Origin: Actinospineispora eucalypti
Lineage (GTDB): Bacteria > Actinomycetota > Actinomycetes > Mycobacteriales > Pseudonocardiaceae
Direction of reading: 5' to 3'
Length of the DNA stretch: 64,000 nt
Assembly (NCBI GenBank): GCA_014208095.1
Contig: JACHMT010000002.1
Span: 1,488,001 to 1,552,000, forward strand
Part shown: positions 1 to 8,163 of the stretch, in pieces
Layout of the letters: each line of letters opens with the position of its first letter
Position numbering within the stretch: position 1 is the stretch's first letter
Translations under genes and position numbers: made by a program
Notes under the pieces: generated by a model
Seen by the model: the letters and a program-made list of their open reading frames with translations, nothing else
Told to the model about the DNA's origin: nothing
Database searches by the model: none

Positions 1-409
1 GGGCCGTGGTGCGCAGCGCGGACAGGTCCGAACCGGCCCCGGGCTCGGAGTAGCCCTGCGCCCACACCTCGTCGCCCCGGAGCATCGGGCGCAGGAAGCG
101 CTCCTTCTGCGCCGCCGCGCCGTACCTGATGATCGTGGGCGCGGCGATGCCCGGCCCGGTGCCCAGTGGCCTGGGCACCCTGGCCTTCGCGTACTCCTCC
201 TGGTAGATCACCTGCCGGGCGAAGCTCAGGTCCATCCCGCCGTACTCGCGCGGCCAGCTCGGCCCCGCGTAGCCGGCGTCGAACAGGGTGGCCAGCCAGG
301 CCTTCTGCCACGCCAGCCGTTCGCCCCGGCCCTTCGGCCGCCGGCCGGGGTGGTGCTCGGCGAGGAACGCCCGCAGGTCCTCCCGGAACTCCTCATCGGT
401 TTCGGACAC
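1..409 (-). CDS. Acyl-CoA dehydrogenase, N-terminal part (runs off left edge)
   Basis: Flavin enzyme that alpha,beta-desaturates an acyl-CoA thioester. Only the first 136 codons are in the window; the rest lies beyond base 1. The visible part contains the typical helical N-terminal domain and the motif GYSEPGAGSDLSALRT at about residues 118-133, which contacts FAD and substrate in this family. The start is a GTG at 409-407, one base after the stop of the upstream dehydrogenase gene, so the two are translationally close. The neighbouring gene lacks this SEPGAGSD motif, which suggests that the two products form a mixed alpha2-beta2 enzyme, as known for steroid-degrading FadE pairs. The exact substrate is inferred only from context. 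Confidence 0.9.
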   Translation of the reverse strand, partial: MSETDEEFREDLRAFLAEHHPGRRPKGRGERLAWQKAWLATLFDAGYAGPSWPREYGGMDLSFARQVIYQEEYAKARVPRPLGTGPGIAAPTIIRYGAAAQKERFLRPMLRGDEVWAQGYSEPGAGSDLSALRTTA

Positions 410-410
410 G

Positions 411-1520
411 TCAGATCCCGACCAGGTCGGCCAGCCGGGCGCGGTGCTCCGAGGGCGCGCCGAACAGCAGCTCCGAGGACTTGGCCCGCCGCAGGTACAG
501 GTGCGCGTCGTGCTCCCAGGTGTAACCGATGCCGCCGTGGATCTGGATGTTCTCCTTGGCCGCGCGGGTGAGCACGGCCGAGCAGTACGCCGCCGCCAGC
601 GCGGCGGCCACCGGGCGTTCGGCCGATTCCCCGGCCGACACGGACGAGGCGTGGTAGCTCGCGGACCGGGCCGCCTCGACCTCGAGCAGCAGGTCGGCAC
701 ACCGGTGTTTGATGGCCTGGAACGAGCCGACGGGCCGGTCGAACTGCACGCGGACCTTCGCGTACTCCACCGCCGCGTTCAGGCAGGCCTGGGCCGCGCC
801 CACCTGCTCGGCGGCCAGCGCAACCACCGCCAGGTCCAGCACCGTGCGCACGAACGGCGTCGCGCCGCCGACCCGGAGCGCCTCGGCGCCGTCCAGCTCC
901 ACCCGGCCCAGCCGCCTGGTCGGGTCGAGTGCGTCGAGCCGGGTCCGGTTCACCCCGGCCGAGGCGCCCTCGACGGCGAACAGCCCCGGCCCGTCCCCGG
1001 CGCGCGCGACCACGAGCAGCAGGTCGGCGCTGTGGCCGTCGATGACGAACATCTTGGTGCCGGACAGCCGCCACCCGTCGTCGGCCGGTGTGGCGGCGGC
1101 CGCGACGTCCTCCGGCCGCCACGAGCCGGTCTCCTCGGCCAGCGCGACGGTCGCGGTGAGGGAGCCGTCGGCGATGGCCGGCAACCAGCGCGCCTTCGCC
1201 GCGTCGTCGCCGGATGCCGCGAGCGCCTGGCCGGCCAGCGCCACCGTGGCGAAGAACGGCGAAGGCACCAACCCACGCCCCATCTCCTCCAGCACGATGC
1301 CCAGCTCGACCGGACCGCCGCCCGACCCGCCGTACTCCTCCGGGATCGCCAGTCCCGCGAGGCCGAGCTGGTCGACCATCTGGCGCCACACCGCCGGATC
1401 GTGGCCCTCGTCCGACTCCATCCAGCGCCGGACCGCCGCACTCGGCGACCGGTCCGCGAGGAAGCGCCGCACCGAGGCACGCAGCTGTTCCCGCTCGGCG
1501 GTGGACGTGCCGGTCACCAT
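411..1520 (-). CDS. Acyl-CoA dehydrogenase, partner subunit
   Basis: 369-aa acyl-CoA dehydrogenase family protein. Visible motifs are the helical N-domain with IPEEYGGSGGG near residue 65, the FDRPVGSFQAIKH segment, and the C-terminal QIHGGIGYTWEHDAHLYLRR signature that carries the glutamate of this family. The SEPGAGSD segment in the middle domain is replaced by unrelated sequence, so this polypeptide may be the non-FAD-contacting half of a heteromeric enzyme with the next gene. The ATG at 1520 is chosen because it overlaps the P450 stop by 7 nt; GTG at 1517 is an equally possible start. A longer reading frame upstream only shadows the P450 gene. Confidence 0.9.
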   Translation of the reverse strand: MVTGTSTAEREQLRASVRRFLADRSPSAAVRRWMESDEGHDPAVWRQMVDQLGLAGLAIPEEYGGSGGGPVELGIVLEEMGRGLVPSPFFATVALAGQALAASGDDAAKARWLPAIADGSLTATVALAEETGSWRPEDVAAAATPADDGWRLSGTKMFVIDGHSADLLLVVARAGDGPGLFAVEGASAGVNRTRLDALDPTRRLGRVELDGAEALRVGGATPFVRTVLDLAVVALAAEQVGAAQACLNAAVEYAKVRVQFDRPVGSFQAIKHRCADLLLEVEAARSASYHASSVSAGESAERPVAAALAAAYCSAVLTRAAKENIQIHGGIGYTWEHDAHLYLRRAKSSELLFGAPSEHRARLADLVGI

Positions 1521-2713
1521 TCGAGACGCAGAGACTTCAGGCCGTACATGTTGCCGGTCTGCTCGAGTTCCTGGCCCTCCGCGATCCGGTAGTCGGGGAT
1601 TCTCCGGTGCCATTCCTCGACCGCGACGTTCAGCTCGAGGCGGGCGAGGTGCGAACCCAGGCACCGGTGCGGCCCGGAGCCGAAGGCGATGTGGTTGTTG
1701 GCCCTGCGCCCCAGGTCCACCCGTGACGGGTTGTCGTACCGCCGGGGGTCGCGGTTGGTCACCGTGAGCGGCAGCATCACCATCTCCCCGGACCGCACCG
1801 GGCAGCCACCGATCTCCACGTCCCGGGTCGCCTTGCGGGCCGGGATGACGAACGAGTACACGCGGAGGATCTCCTCCACGCTGGTCGGGATGAGCGAGGG
1901 GTCCGCGAGGATCGCCCCGCGGTGCTCGGGGTGGCTGGCGAAGTGGTACAGCGCCCAGCCGACCGAGATCGGCACGGTGTCCAGGCCGGCCATGAACATC
2001 AGCACGCAGAAGGCGTGCAGATCACCGTCGTCGATCGGCTCGCCGTCGATCTTCCACGCCATCACGCGGGACAGCAGGTCGTCCTTGGGCGCCTTGCGGC
2101 GCACCGCGATCTGCTCGTCGAAGTAGGCCGAAACGTCGTTGATCGCGGCCAGGCGCCGCCCCCGGTCCTGGTCCTGCTCGTAGGACAGGTGCAGGATCGT
2201 GTGTACCCAGCCGAGGAACGTGTCCAGGTCCTCCACCGGCAGGCCCATCAACCGCAGGAAGATCAGGGTCGGAAACCGGCGCGCGAACCGGTCCAGCACG
2301 TCGGCGCCGCCGCTTTCCCGGAGCCGCTCGATCATGTCGACGGCCACGGCCCGGATCTCCGGTTCCTTGGCCGCGACCGTCTTGGGCGAGAACTCACGGC
2401 CCAGCAGCCGCCGCCAGATCGTGTGCAGCGGAGGGTCGAGCATCTCCGGGATCCACAGGAAGCGGGGCTCCGGGTCGAGCGCGGTCACCGACTTGCTGGA
2501 GAAGGTCTGCCAGTCCTGCAGCGCCTCCTGGATCGCCGCGCCGTCGGTGACGACCCAGTAGCCCTGCGCGATGCTGCTGCGGAATCCCCCGTGGGTGGCG
2601 GCGAACTCCTCCCACCGCCGGTGGTGGCTCAGTACCGGCCCGCCGGCGGTGTTGTCGTAGTGGTACGCGGGCACGCCTTCGTAGTTGCCGTCGGGCTGGA
2701 GCGTCGTGCTCAT
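1514..2713 (-). CDS. Cytochrome P450 (bacterial class I)
   Basis: 399-aa soluble P450 mono-oxygenase. The I-helix oxygen-binding motif AGLDT, the K-helix ExxR (EEILR) and the heme loop FGSGPHRCLG with thiolate ligand Cys351 are all present, and the length is normal for the family. It needs an electron donor; a 62-aa ferredoxin gene lies two genes upstream in the same operon and is the obvious partner, whereas no ferredoxin reductase is seen. Context with acyl-CoA dehydrogenases and a CoA-transferase suggests hydroxylation of a lipid or steroid-like carbon skeleton before beta-oxidation. The substrate cannot be read from sequence. Confidence 0.95.
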   Translation of the reverse strand: MSTTLQPDGNYEGVPAYHYDNTAGGPVLSHHRRWEEFAATHGGFRSSIAQGYWVVTDGAAIQEALQDWQTFSSKSVTALDPEPRFLWIPEMLDPPLHTIWRRLLGREFSPKTVAAKEPEIRAVAVDMIERLRESGGADVLDRFARRFPTLIFLRLMGLPVEDLDTFLGWVHTILHLSYEQDQDRGRRLAAINDVSAYFDEQIAVRRKAPKDDLLSRVMAWKIDGEPIDDGDLHAFCVLMFMAGLDTVPISVGWALYHFASHPEHRGAILADPSLIPTSVEEILRVYSFVIPARKATRDVEIGGCPVRSGEMVMLPLTVTNRDPRRYDNPSRVDLGRRANNHIAFGSGPHRCLGSHLARLELNVAVEEWHRRIPDYRIAEGQELEQTGNMYGLKSLRLEW

Positions 2714-2723
2714 CGCGGTCCTC

Positions 2724-3983
2724 TCATGTCACGGCGCCGTCGAGCTTCAGTTGGAGGATCTCCTCGTCGGATCGCCCGCACTCCCTCAGCACGTCGTCGG
2801 TGTGCTCGGCGAACTGGGGCGCACGGGTGAGCGCCGGCGGGGTCTCCCCGAACTGGACCGGGTTGGCCACCAGCTCGCGCGGCACCCCCTCCGCGTCCAC
2901 CACCGGCGCGATCAGGCCGTTCGCCCGCAGCGACGGGTCCCGGCCGACCTCCCAGGCGTTCTGCACCACCGACCACTGCCCCTCGCCCCGGGACAGGATC
3001 TCCACCCACTCGGCGCAGGTCCGCGTCCCGATGATCCCGGCGACGATCCCGGCGGCGGCGCCGGCGTTCGCCATGATCTTTTCGGTGCCGTCGAAGCGCT
3101 GGTCCTTCGCCAGCTCCTCGCGGCCGACCAGCCGGCAGAACTCCGGCCAGTACCGGCCGGGCTGCAGCATGGCCAGCTCCAGCCACCGGTCGTCGGCCGT
3201 GCGGTAGGCCCCGACCAGCGGGTTGGTCGGGGACCCGTGCGCGGGCTGCTCCCGCGCCGGCAGCGGCCCGCCCGCCATCAGCGCCTGGTTCACCGAGTAC
3301 TGGGTGGCCCATGCGCCCACGCCGAGCAGCGACACGTCGATGACCGACGGCTCGCCGGTGACGCGGCGCGAGTACAGCGCGGCGGCGATGCCGCCGGCGA
3401 TGGTCATCCCGCCCATCGAGTCGCCGTAGGCGCCCGAGGGCATCCGCATCATCCGTTCGGCGCCCGGCGGGGTGACCCCGGCCGCGCTGCCGCCGCGGGC
3501 CCAGAACGCGGTGCTGTCGTAGCCGCCCTTGTTCCGCTCCTCACCCCGGGCGCCGAAACCGCTTCCCCGCACGTAGATGAGGTCGGGGTTGATCGCGCGC
3601 AGGTCCTCGAGGTCGATCTTCAGCTTGGCCCGCGCCTCGGGCAGGAAGTTCGTGAGGAACACGTCGCTGGACGCGACCAGCTGCTCGAACACCCCGCGCG
3701 CGGTCGGCTTCTCCAGCGCCAACCCCACGCTGCGCTTGCCCCGGTTCGGCCCCTCCATGATCGGGAAGAACGACGAGTCGCCACTCGCCGTGGGCAACCC
3801 GAGCACCCGGGTCAGGCCGCGCTGGGCGTCCCCCCGCTCGGCGTGCTCGATCTTGATCACGTCGGCGCCCCAGTCCGCGAGCACCGCGCCGGCGGCGGGC
3901 ACGAAGGTGAACTGCGCGACCTCCAGGACGCGCACACCCTCCATCGGCCGATGCACCCGGGAAACCTCCTCGTTCGGCGTCAT
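2724..3983 (-). CDS. CaiB/BaiF (family III) CoA-transferase
   Basis: 419-aa CoA-transferase that would move CoA between carboxylic acids. The N-terminal segment EVAQFTFVPAAGAVLADWGADVIKIE is the hallmark Rossmann part. The GGYDSTAFWARGG stretch carries the conserved Asp that forms the aspartyl-CoA anhydride intermediate in this family. It starts with ATG at 3983 and overlaps the ferredoxin stop by 4 nt (ATGA). In an operon with two acyl-CoA dehydrogenases it probably activates an acid made by the P450 so that it can enter beta-oxidation, or recycles CoA from a product. This role is inference. Confidence 0.93.
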   Translation of the reverse strand: MTPNEEVSRVHRPMEGVRVLEVAQFTFVPAAGAVLADWGADVIKIEHAERGDAQRGLTRVLGLPTASGDSSFFPIMEGPNRGKRSVGLALEKPTARGVFEQLVASSDVFLTNFLPEARAKLKIDLEDLRAINPDLIYVRGSGFGARGEERNKGGYDSTAFWARGGSAAGVTPPGAERMMRMPSGAYGDSMGGMTIAGGIAAALYSRRVTGEPSVIDVSLLGVGAWATQYSVNQALMAGGPLPAREQPAHGSPTNPLVGAYRTADDRWLELAMLQPGRYWPEFCRLVGREELAKDQRFDGTEKIMANAGAAAGIVAGIIGTRTCAEWVEILSRGEGQWSVVQNAWEVGRDPSLRANGLIAPVVDAEGVPRELVANPVQFGETPPALTRAPQFAEHTDDVLRECGRSDEEILQLKLDGAVT

Positions 3984-4168
3984 TCGACGGTGATCGCCCG
4001 CTCGGGACAGGCCATCGCGCCGTCGTGCGCCTCGTCCTCGAGGCCCGCCGGGACCTCTCCGTCGAAGGGCACCGCGTAACCGTCGTCATCCAGTTCGAAC
4101 ACGTCCGGCGCCGTTGCCGCACAGCGCGCGTGCCCGGAGCACGTCCTGGAATCAATGGTGATCTTCAC
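3980..4168 (-). CDS. Small ferredoxin (P450-associated)
   Basis: 62-aa ferredoxin with cysteines at 10, 16 and 54 in the pattern CSGHARC ... CPERAI. This fits the single [3Fe-4S]-type ferredoxins that feed actinobacterial P450s. The GTG start at 4168 is chosen because GTGA overlaps the preceding gene's stop and because the ferredoxin fold begins directly there (VKITIDSRTC). Longer readings upstream are shadows of the dehydrogenase gene. It most likely delivers electrons to the P450 encoded two genes downstream in the same operon. Confidence 0.9.
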   Translation of the reverse strand: MKITIDSRTCSGHARCAATAPDVFELDDDGYAVPFDGEVPAGLEDEAHDGAMACPERAITVE

Positions 4169-5013
4169 CGGACCACTCCCTCGTCGATCAGGTTCATCGG
4201 GCCGTCCTGGGCCGCTGCCAGCAGCTCGGTCAGGTCGACACCCAGCTCGGCCGAGGTGGCCCGGCAGGCGGCCAGGTCCTTGCGGAGGAACGGCGTCACC
4301 GCGTCGACGAACGGCCCGGCGCCCCGGGCGGCGATGTACCGGCCGGCGGTGCTCCCGCCACTCCCCACCGCCAGGGCCGCGAGCAGCACACTCTCCTCGA
4401 GCCCCATGGCGCGGCCGGCTTCCAGCCCGCGCAGGGTGACCTGGGTGATCGCCGCGAACAACAGGTTGTTGAGCAGCTTCACCCGCAACGCCGAACCGCG
4501 GGCCCCGGTGGTGATGATCGGCGCCGCGTAGGCGCCGAGGACCTGACGGGCCGTCGCGACGTGCTCGGGTTCCCCGCCGAGGTAGACCGCGAGGCACCGG
4601 GCGCGGACCGCGTCCACCGTGCCGCTGAACGCCGCGTCCACGATCGCGGCCTTCCCGCCCGGGGCGAACCCGTCCAGCTCGCCCAGGGTCGCCGGGTTAC
4701 CGGTGGTGTGCGAGACCAGCACCGAGCCCGCGCCCATCCGCCGCACGACCTGGGGCAGCACCTCCAGCACCTGGGCGTCGCTGTACAGGCAGCTGATGAC
4801 GACGTCACATCCGGCGACGTCCCGGGCCTGGTCCACGCACTCCGCCCCGAGGAGGCGGAGCCGGTCGCGAACCCCGGCGCGCCGCGCGTACAGGCGGACC
4901 CGGTGGCCGGCCGTGAGCAACCGCTCCACCATCGGCTCGCCCATCTGCCCGGCCCCGACGAAACCGATCGTCCGGGCGCCGTCGACCCGCGCCGACTCGT
5001 GTCCGTTGGTCAT
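4165..5013 (-). CDS. NAD(P)-dependent 3-hydroxyisobutyrate dehydrogenase-like oxidoreductase
   Basis: 282-aa beta-hydroxyacid dehydrogenase family protein. The N-terminal Rossmann motif GFVGAGQMGEPM binds the dinucleotide. The segment KLLNNLLFAA near residue 175 holds the conserved catalytic lysine and NN pair, and the helical C-terminal domain is complete. The family oxidises short beta-hydroxy acids to semialdehydes or reduces imines. Both ends overlap neighbours by 4 nt (ATGA, GTGA), so it belongs to the same operon as the P450. Its actual substrate is unknown; a hydroxylated side-chain acid would fit the context. Confidence 0.9.
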   Translation of the reverse strand: MTNGHESARVDGARTIGFVGAGQMGEPMVERLLTAGHRVRLYARRAGVRDRLRLLGAECVDQARDVAGCDVVISCLYSDAQVLEVLPQVVRRMGAGSVLVSHTTGNPATLGELDGFAPGGKAAIVDAAFSGTVDAVRARCLAVYLGGEPEHVATARQVLGAYAAPIITTGARGSALRVKLLNNLLFAAITQVTLRGLEAGRAMGLEESVLLAALAVGSGGSTAGRYIAARGAGPFVDAVTPFLRKDLAACRATSAELGVDLTELLAAAQDGPMNLIDEGVVR

Positions 5014-5216
5014 CGGGCGAGCTCCTCGGCCGCGTCCCGCAGCGCGCGCAACCGGGACTCGAGCAGCGAACGCTCCGCCGGGTCGCCATCGCCGATGCCG
5101 GCCAACCGGGGTTCCGTCTCGGCGATTTCCCGGCGCAGCCGGCCGAGGGCCTCCTCGCGGGTCAGCAGGTCCAGATCGGTCCAGTCGGACCGCTCCGCCT
5201 CGGGCCGCCGGCTCAT
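5010..5216 (-). CDS. Small helical protein of unknown function
   Basis: 68-aa, highly charged and predicted to be almost entirely alpha-helical (EEALGRLRREIAETE, ESRLRALRDAAEELAR). It has no cysteines, signal peptide or membrane segment. It is supported as a real gene by 4-nt ATGA overlaps at both ends, with the amidohydrolase upstream and the dehydrogenase downstream. The composition resembles small helical-hairpin actinobacterial proteins such as DUF2630, but I cannot assign it to that family by eye. An accessory or stabilising subunit for a neighbour is possible. Confidence 0.7.
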   Translation of the reverse strand: MSRRPEAERSDWTDLDLLTREEALGRLRREIAETEPRLAGIGDGDPAERSLLESRLRALRDAAEELAR

Positions 5217-6358
5217 GCGGGGAAGTTGTAGAGCCGCCGGGTGTTCAGCTCGACGATCTTGTGCACCTCGTCGTCCGGCACGTCCGCGAGGACCTCCGCC
5301 GCGTAGGCCCGGCTCTTCGGCCAGTACGAGTCCGAATGCGGGTAGTCGCACTCCCAGGTGATGTGGTCGACGCCGACGTCGTGCCGGACCTTCACCCCGA
5401 ACCGGTCGTCGATGAAGCACCCGTGCATGTGCCGGTAGAACAGCTCCGAAGGGCGGACGTCCTGGTTGACGTTCTGGTAGAAGCGGTGCCGCTCCCAGGT
5501 GCCGTCGACCCGCTCGAGCAGGTACGGCATCCAGCCGATGCCGCCCTCGGACAGGCCGACCTTCAGCTCGGGGTGCCGGTGGAACACCGGGGAGAACAAC
5601 AGGTCGGTGGTCGCGTACATGGAGTTGCAGCCGAACAGCGCGATGGTCACCGCGAAGGGGGCCTCCGGCGCGGTCTTCGGGGCGCTGCCCGAGGTGCCGA
5701 AGTGCAGGCACAGCGGCAGGCCGGTCTCCTCGGCCGCCGAGAACACCGGGTCCCAGTGGTCGGTGTGGAACGACGGCAGCCCGAGCGGAACCGGGTTCTC
5801 CGGGAACGAGATCGCCTTCGCCCCCTTGGCCGCCGTCCGGTGGATCTCCGCGACGCAGGCCTCCACGTCCCACAACGGCAGGATGACCAGCGGGATCAAG
5901 CGGTCCGGCGCCGTCGCGCACCACTCGTCGATGGAGAAGTCGTTCCACGCCCGCACGCACAGCCGGGCGAGCTCGCGGTCCTCGCCCTCCAGGAACACCG
6001 TGCCGGCGAATCGGGGGAACGACGGGAAGCTCATCGCTCCCCACACCCCGTCCAGGTCCATGTCCCGCAGCCGGGCCTTCGGGTCGTAGCAGCCCGGGAT
6101 CATCTCGTCGTAGCGGGTCGGCTCCATGCCGAACTCCTCGGGCTTCTTGCCCGCCACCGCGTTCAGCCCGATGTACGGGTAGATCCGGCCCTCGTACGCC
6201 CACACATCGGCCGGCGGGACGCCCTCGCCGCGGGACCGCGCCACGATCCGGGGCCCGAGCTCCCGGTGCTTCGCCGGCAACCGGTCGGACCACACCCCGG
6301 GCGGCTCGATCAGGTGGTCGTCGGTCGAAAGCAACTTCATCCACGGCTGCAACGGCAT
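5213..6358 (-). CDS. Amidohydrolase 2 family metal-dependent hydrolase
   Basis: 381-aa TIM-barrel protein of the amidohydrolase-2 (ACMSD-like) family, which hydrolyses or decarboxylates ring and acid substrates with a bound metal. Visible candidate ligand motifs are DDHLIEPP near the N-terminus, LCLHFG in mid-barrel and WECDYPHSDS near residue 335. It is the first gene of the minus-strand operon, with a good ribosome site (GAGGGAGCG) before ATG 6358. Proteins of this type are common in actinobacterial steroid and aromatic acid clusters, where they may open a ring or remove a carboxyl group. The reaction here is not determinable. Confidence 0.9.
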   Translation of the reverse strand: MPLQPWMKLLSTDDHLIEPPGVWSDRLPAKHRELGPRIVARSRGEGVPPADVWAYEGRIYPYIGLNAVAGKKPEEFGMEPTRYDEMIPGCYDPKARLRDMDLDGVWGAMSFPSFPRFAGTVFLEGEDRELARLCVRAWNDFSIDEWCATAPDRLIPLVILPLWDVEACVAEIHRTAAKGAKAISFPENPVPLGLPSFHTDHWDPVFSAAEETGLPLCLHFGTSGSAPKTAPEAPFAVTIALFGCNSMYATTDLLFSPVFHRHPELKVGLSEGGIGWMPYLLERVDGTWERHRFYQNVNQDVRPSELFYRHMHGCFIDDRFGVKVRHDVGVDHITWECDYPHSDSYWPKSRAYAAEVLADVPDDEVHKIVELNTRRLYNFPA

Positions 6359-6525
6359 CGTCGCGCTCCCTCGTCAGAACCGAGCTGTGCACGTGCTCAG
6401 CACCCTACTCCAGCGCCCGGAAGTTGTGTATACCTGATTATCGTCTCTACTGGCGTTTCGCCGATCCTTTGTGGATCCATTCCATAGTTACGTATCCTCT
6501 ATTCGGCCAACTGAAGGAGAGTCTC
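6359..6525. promoter_or_regulatory. Divergent promoter region, amidohydrolase operon / DUF35-thiolase gene
   Basis: 167 bp between two divergent starts. It is markedly more AT-rich than its surroundings (around 6425-6505) and contains a GTATAC palindrome near 6431, as expected for back-to-back promoters and an operator. The plus-strand ribosome site AAGGAG sits at 6514-6519. No regulator gene is adjacent. Confidence 0.55.
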
Positions 6526-8163
6526 ATGCGCCCGCTGCCACAGCCGAGCCTCGGGAGCGCCGAGTTCTGGCGGTCCGGGGCCGACGGGGTGCTGCGGGTC
6601 TGCCGCTGCGATGACTGCGGGCGGTACTTCCACCCGCCGATGCCGGTGTGCCCGTCCTGCCGGGGGCGATCGGTCACGCTGTCCGCGACGTCGGGCAAGG
6701 CGGTGGTCGTCGGGTTCAGTGTCAACCACCAGGCCTGGCTGCCGGCGTTCCCGCCGCCGTACGTGGTGGCCGTGGTCGCGCTCACCGAGGACGACCGCGC
6801 GCGGCTGACCACCAACATCGTCGGCTGCGAGCCGGACGAGGTGCACGTCGGGATGCGGGTGCGGGTGCGGTTCGAGAAGCACGGCGAGCTGTACGTCCCG
6901 CTGTTCGAGCCGGACCGGGCGGCCGAGGCCGCGCGGGGGCCGGGTCCGCTGCCGCGCGAGGTCCGCGCCACCCCTCGTTCCATGGCCTCGCCCCGGAAGT
7001 TCGAGGACGGGGTGGCGCTGACCGGCGTCGGGCAGTCCCGGGTGGGCCGGCGGCTCATGGTCGACCCCATCTCGCTGACCGTCGAGGCGACGCTGGCCGC
7101 CGTGGCGGACGCGGGCCTCGAGCTGGACGAGGTCGACGGGCTCTCCACCTACCCGGGTCCGGTCCCGGGCGGCCTGGGCGAAGGCGGCATCACCGCGCTC
7201 ACCGAAGCCCTCCAACTGCGTCCCACCTGGGTGAACGGGGCGCGCGAGGTGCCCGGCCAGATCGGCTCGATCACCGCCGCCATGCTGGCGGTCGCCGCGG
7301 GCCTGTGCCGGCACGTGTTGTGCTACCGCACGGTGTGGGAGTCCTCGCACGCCGCACTGGTCAGGTCGGGACGGTGGGCACCCGAGAGCGGCCCGGCCAC
7401 CGGCATGTTCGAATGGCGCGCCCCGTTCGGGGCGATGTCCCCCGCCCAGTGGATCGCCTGCAACGCCTCCCACTACATGCACCGCTACGGCGTGGGCCGC
7501 GACGCCCTCGCGGCCATCGCCGTCACCGCCCGCGCCGGCGCGGCGCGCAACCCCGAGGCGCTCTACCGCGAACCGTTGACGACCGACGACTACTACGCCG
7601 CGCGGATGATCACCACGCCGTTCGGGCTCTACGACTGCGACGTGCCCTGCGACGGCGCGGTGGCGGTGGTCGTCTCGGCGGTCGAGGCCGCCGCCGACCG
7701 GCCGAAGCCGCCCGTGCTGGTGGAGGCCGTCGGCACGGCCATCCTGGAACGCCTCAGCTGGGACCAGGATACCCTGGCCCACACGCCGCAGTCGCGCGGC
7801 CCGTCGGCCCACCTGTGGACCCGCACCGACCTGCGCCCGGCCGACGTCGACGTGGCCCTGCTCTACGACGGGTTCACCTTCAACGCCCTGTCCTGGCTGG
7901 AGGGTCTGGGGTTCTGCCGTCCGGGCGAGGCAACCGACTTCATCGCCGGCGGCGGGACCATCGCCCTGGACGGCGAGCTCCCGCTCAACCCGCACGGCGG
8001 GCAGCTCTCGGCCGGCCGGCTGCACGGCTACGGCTTCGTCCGGGAAGCCATGCTCCAGCTGCGGGGCGAGGCCCACGGGCGCCAGGTCAGCGGCGCCCGG
8101 ACGGCGGTCGTCACCTCGGGCGGCGGCGTGCCCTCCGGGGCGATGCTGCTGCGCACGGTCTAA
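6526..8163 (+). CDS. DUF35 (Zn ribbon/OB-fold) fused to thiolase-like/SCP2-type thiolase
   Basis: 545-aa two-domain protein. Residues 1-140 are a DUF35 unit: a zinc ribbon with Cys28, Cys31, Cys42 and Cys45 followed by an OB-fold. From about residue 155 there is a thiolase-superfamily domain (ALTGVGQSRVGRR at its start, NPHGGQLSAGRLHG near the end) like lipid-transfer protein aldolases. In known steroid side-chain degradation, the thiolase-like aldolase Ltp2 works only with a separate DUF35 partner; here both are one chain. I see no typical thiolase nucleophile cysteine motif, so a retro-aldol rather than thiolytic reaction is likelier. ATG 6526 is preceded by AAGGAGA; the upstream in-frame ATG has no support. 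Confidence 0.9.
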   Translation: MRPLPQPSLGSAEFWRSGADGVLRVCRCDDCGRYFHPPMPVCPSCRGRSVTLSATSGKAVVVGFSVNHQAWLPAFPPPYVVAVVALTEDDRARLTTNIVGCEPDEVHVGMRVRVRFEKHGELYVPLFEPDRAAEAARGPGPLPREVRATPRSMASPRKFEDGVALTGVGQSRVGRRLMVDPISLTVEATLAAVADAGLELDEVDGLSTYPGPVPGGLGEGGITALTEALQLRPTWVNGAREVPGQIGSITAAMLAVAAGLCRHVLCYRTVWESSHAALVRSGRWAPESGPATGMFEWRAPFGAMSPAQWIACNASHYMHRYGVGRDALAAIAVTARAGAARNPEALYREPLTTDDYYAARMITTPFGLYDCDVPCDGAVAVVVSAVEAAADRPKPPVLVEAVGTAILERLSWDQDTLAHTPQSRGPSAHLWTRTDLRPADVDVALLYDGFTFNALSWLEGLGFCRPGEATDFIAGGGTIALDGELPLNPHGGQLSAGRLHGYGFVREAMLQLRGEAHGRQVSGARTAVVTSGGGVPSGAMLLRTV

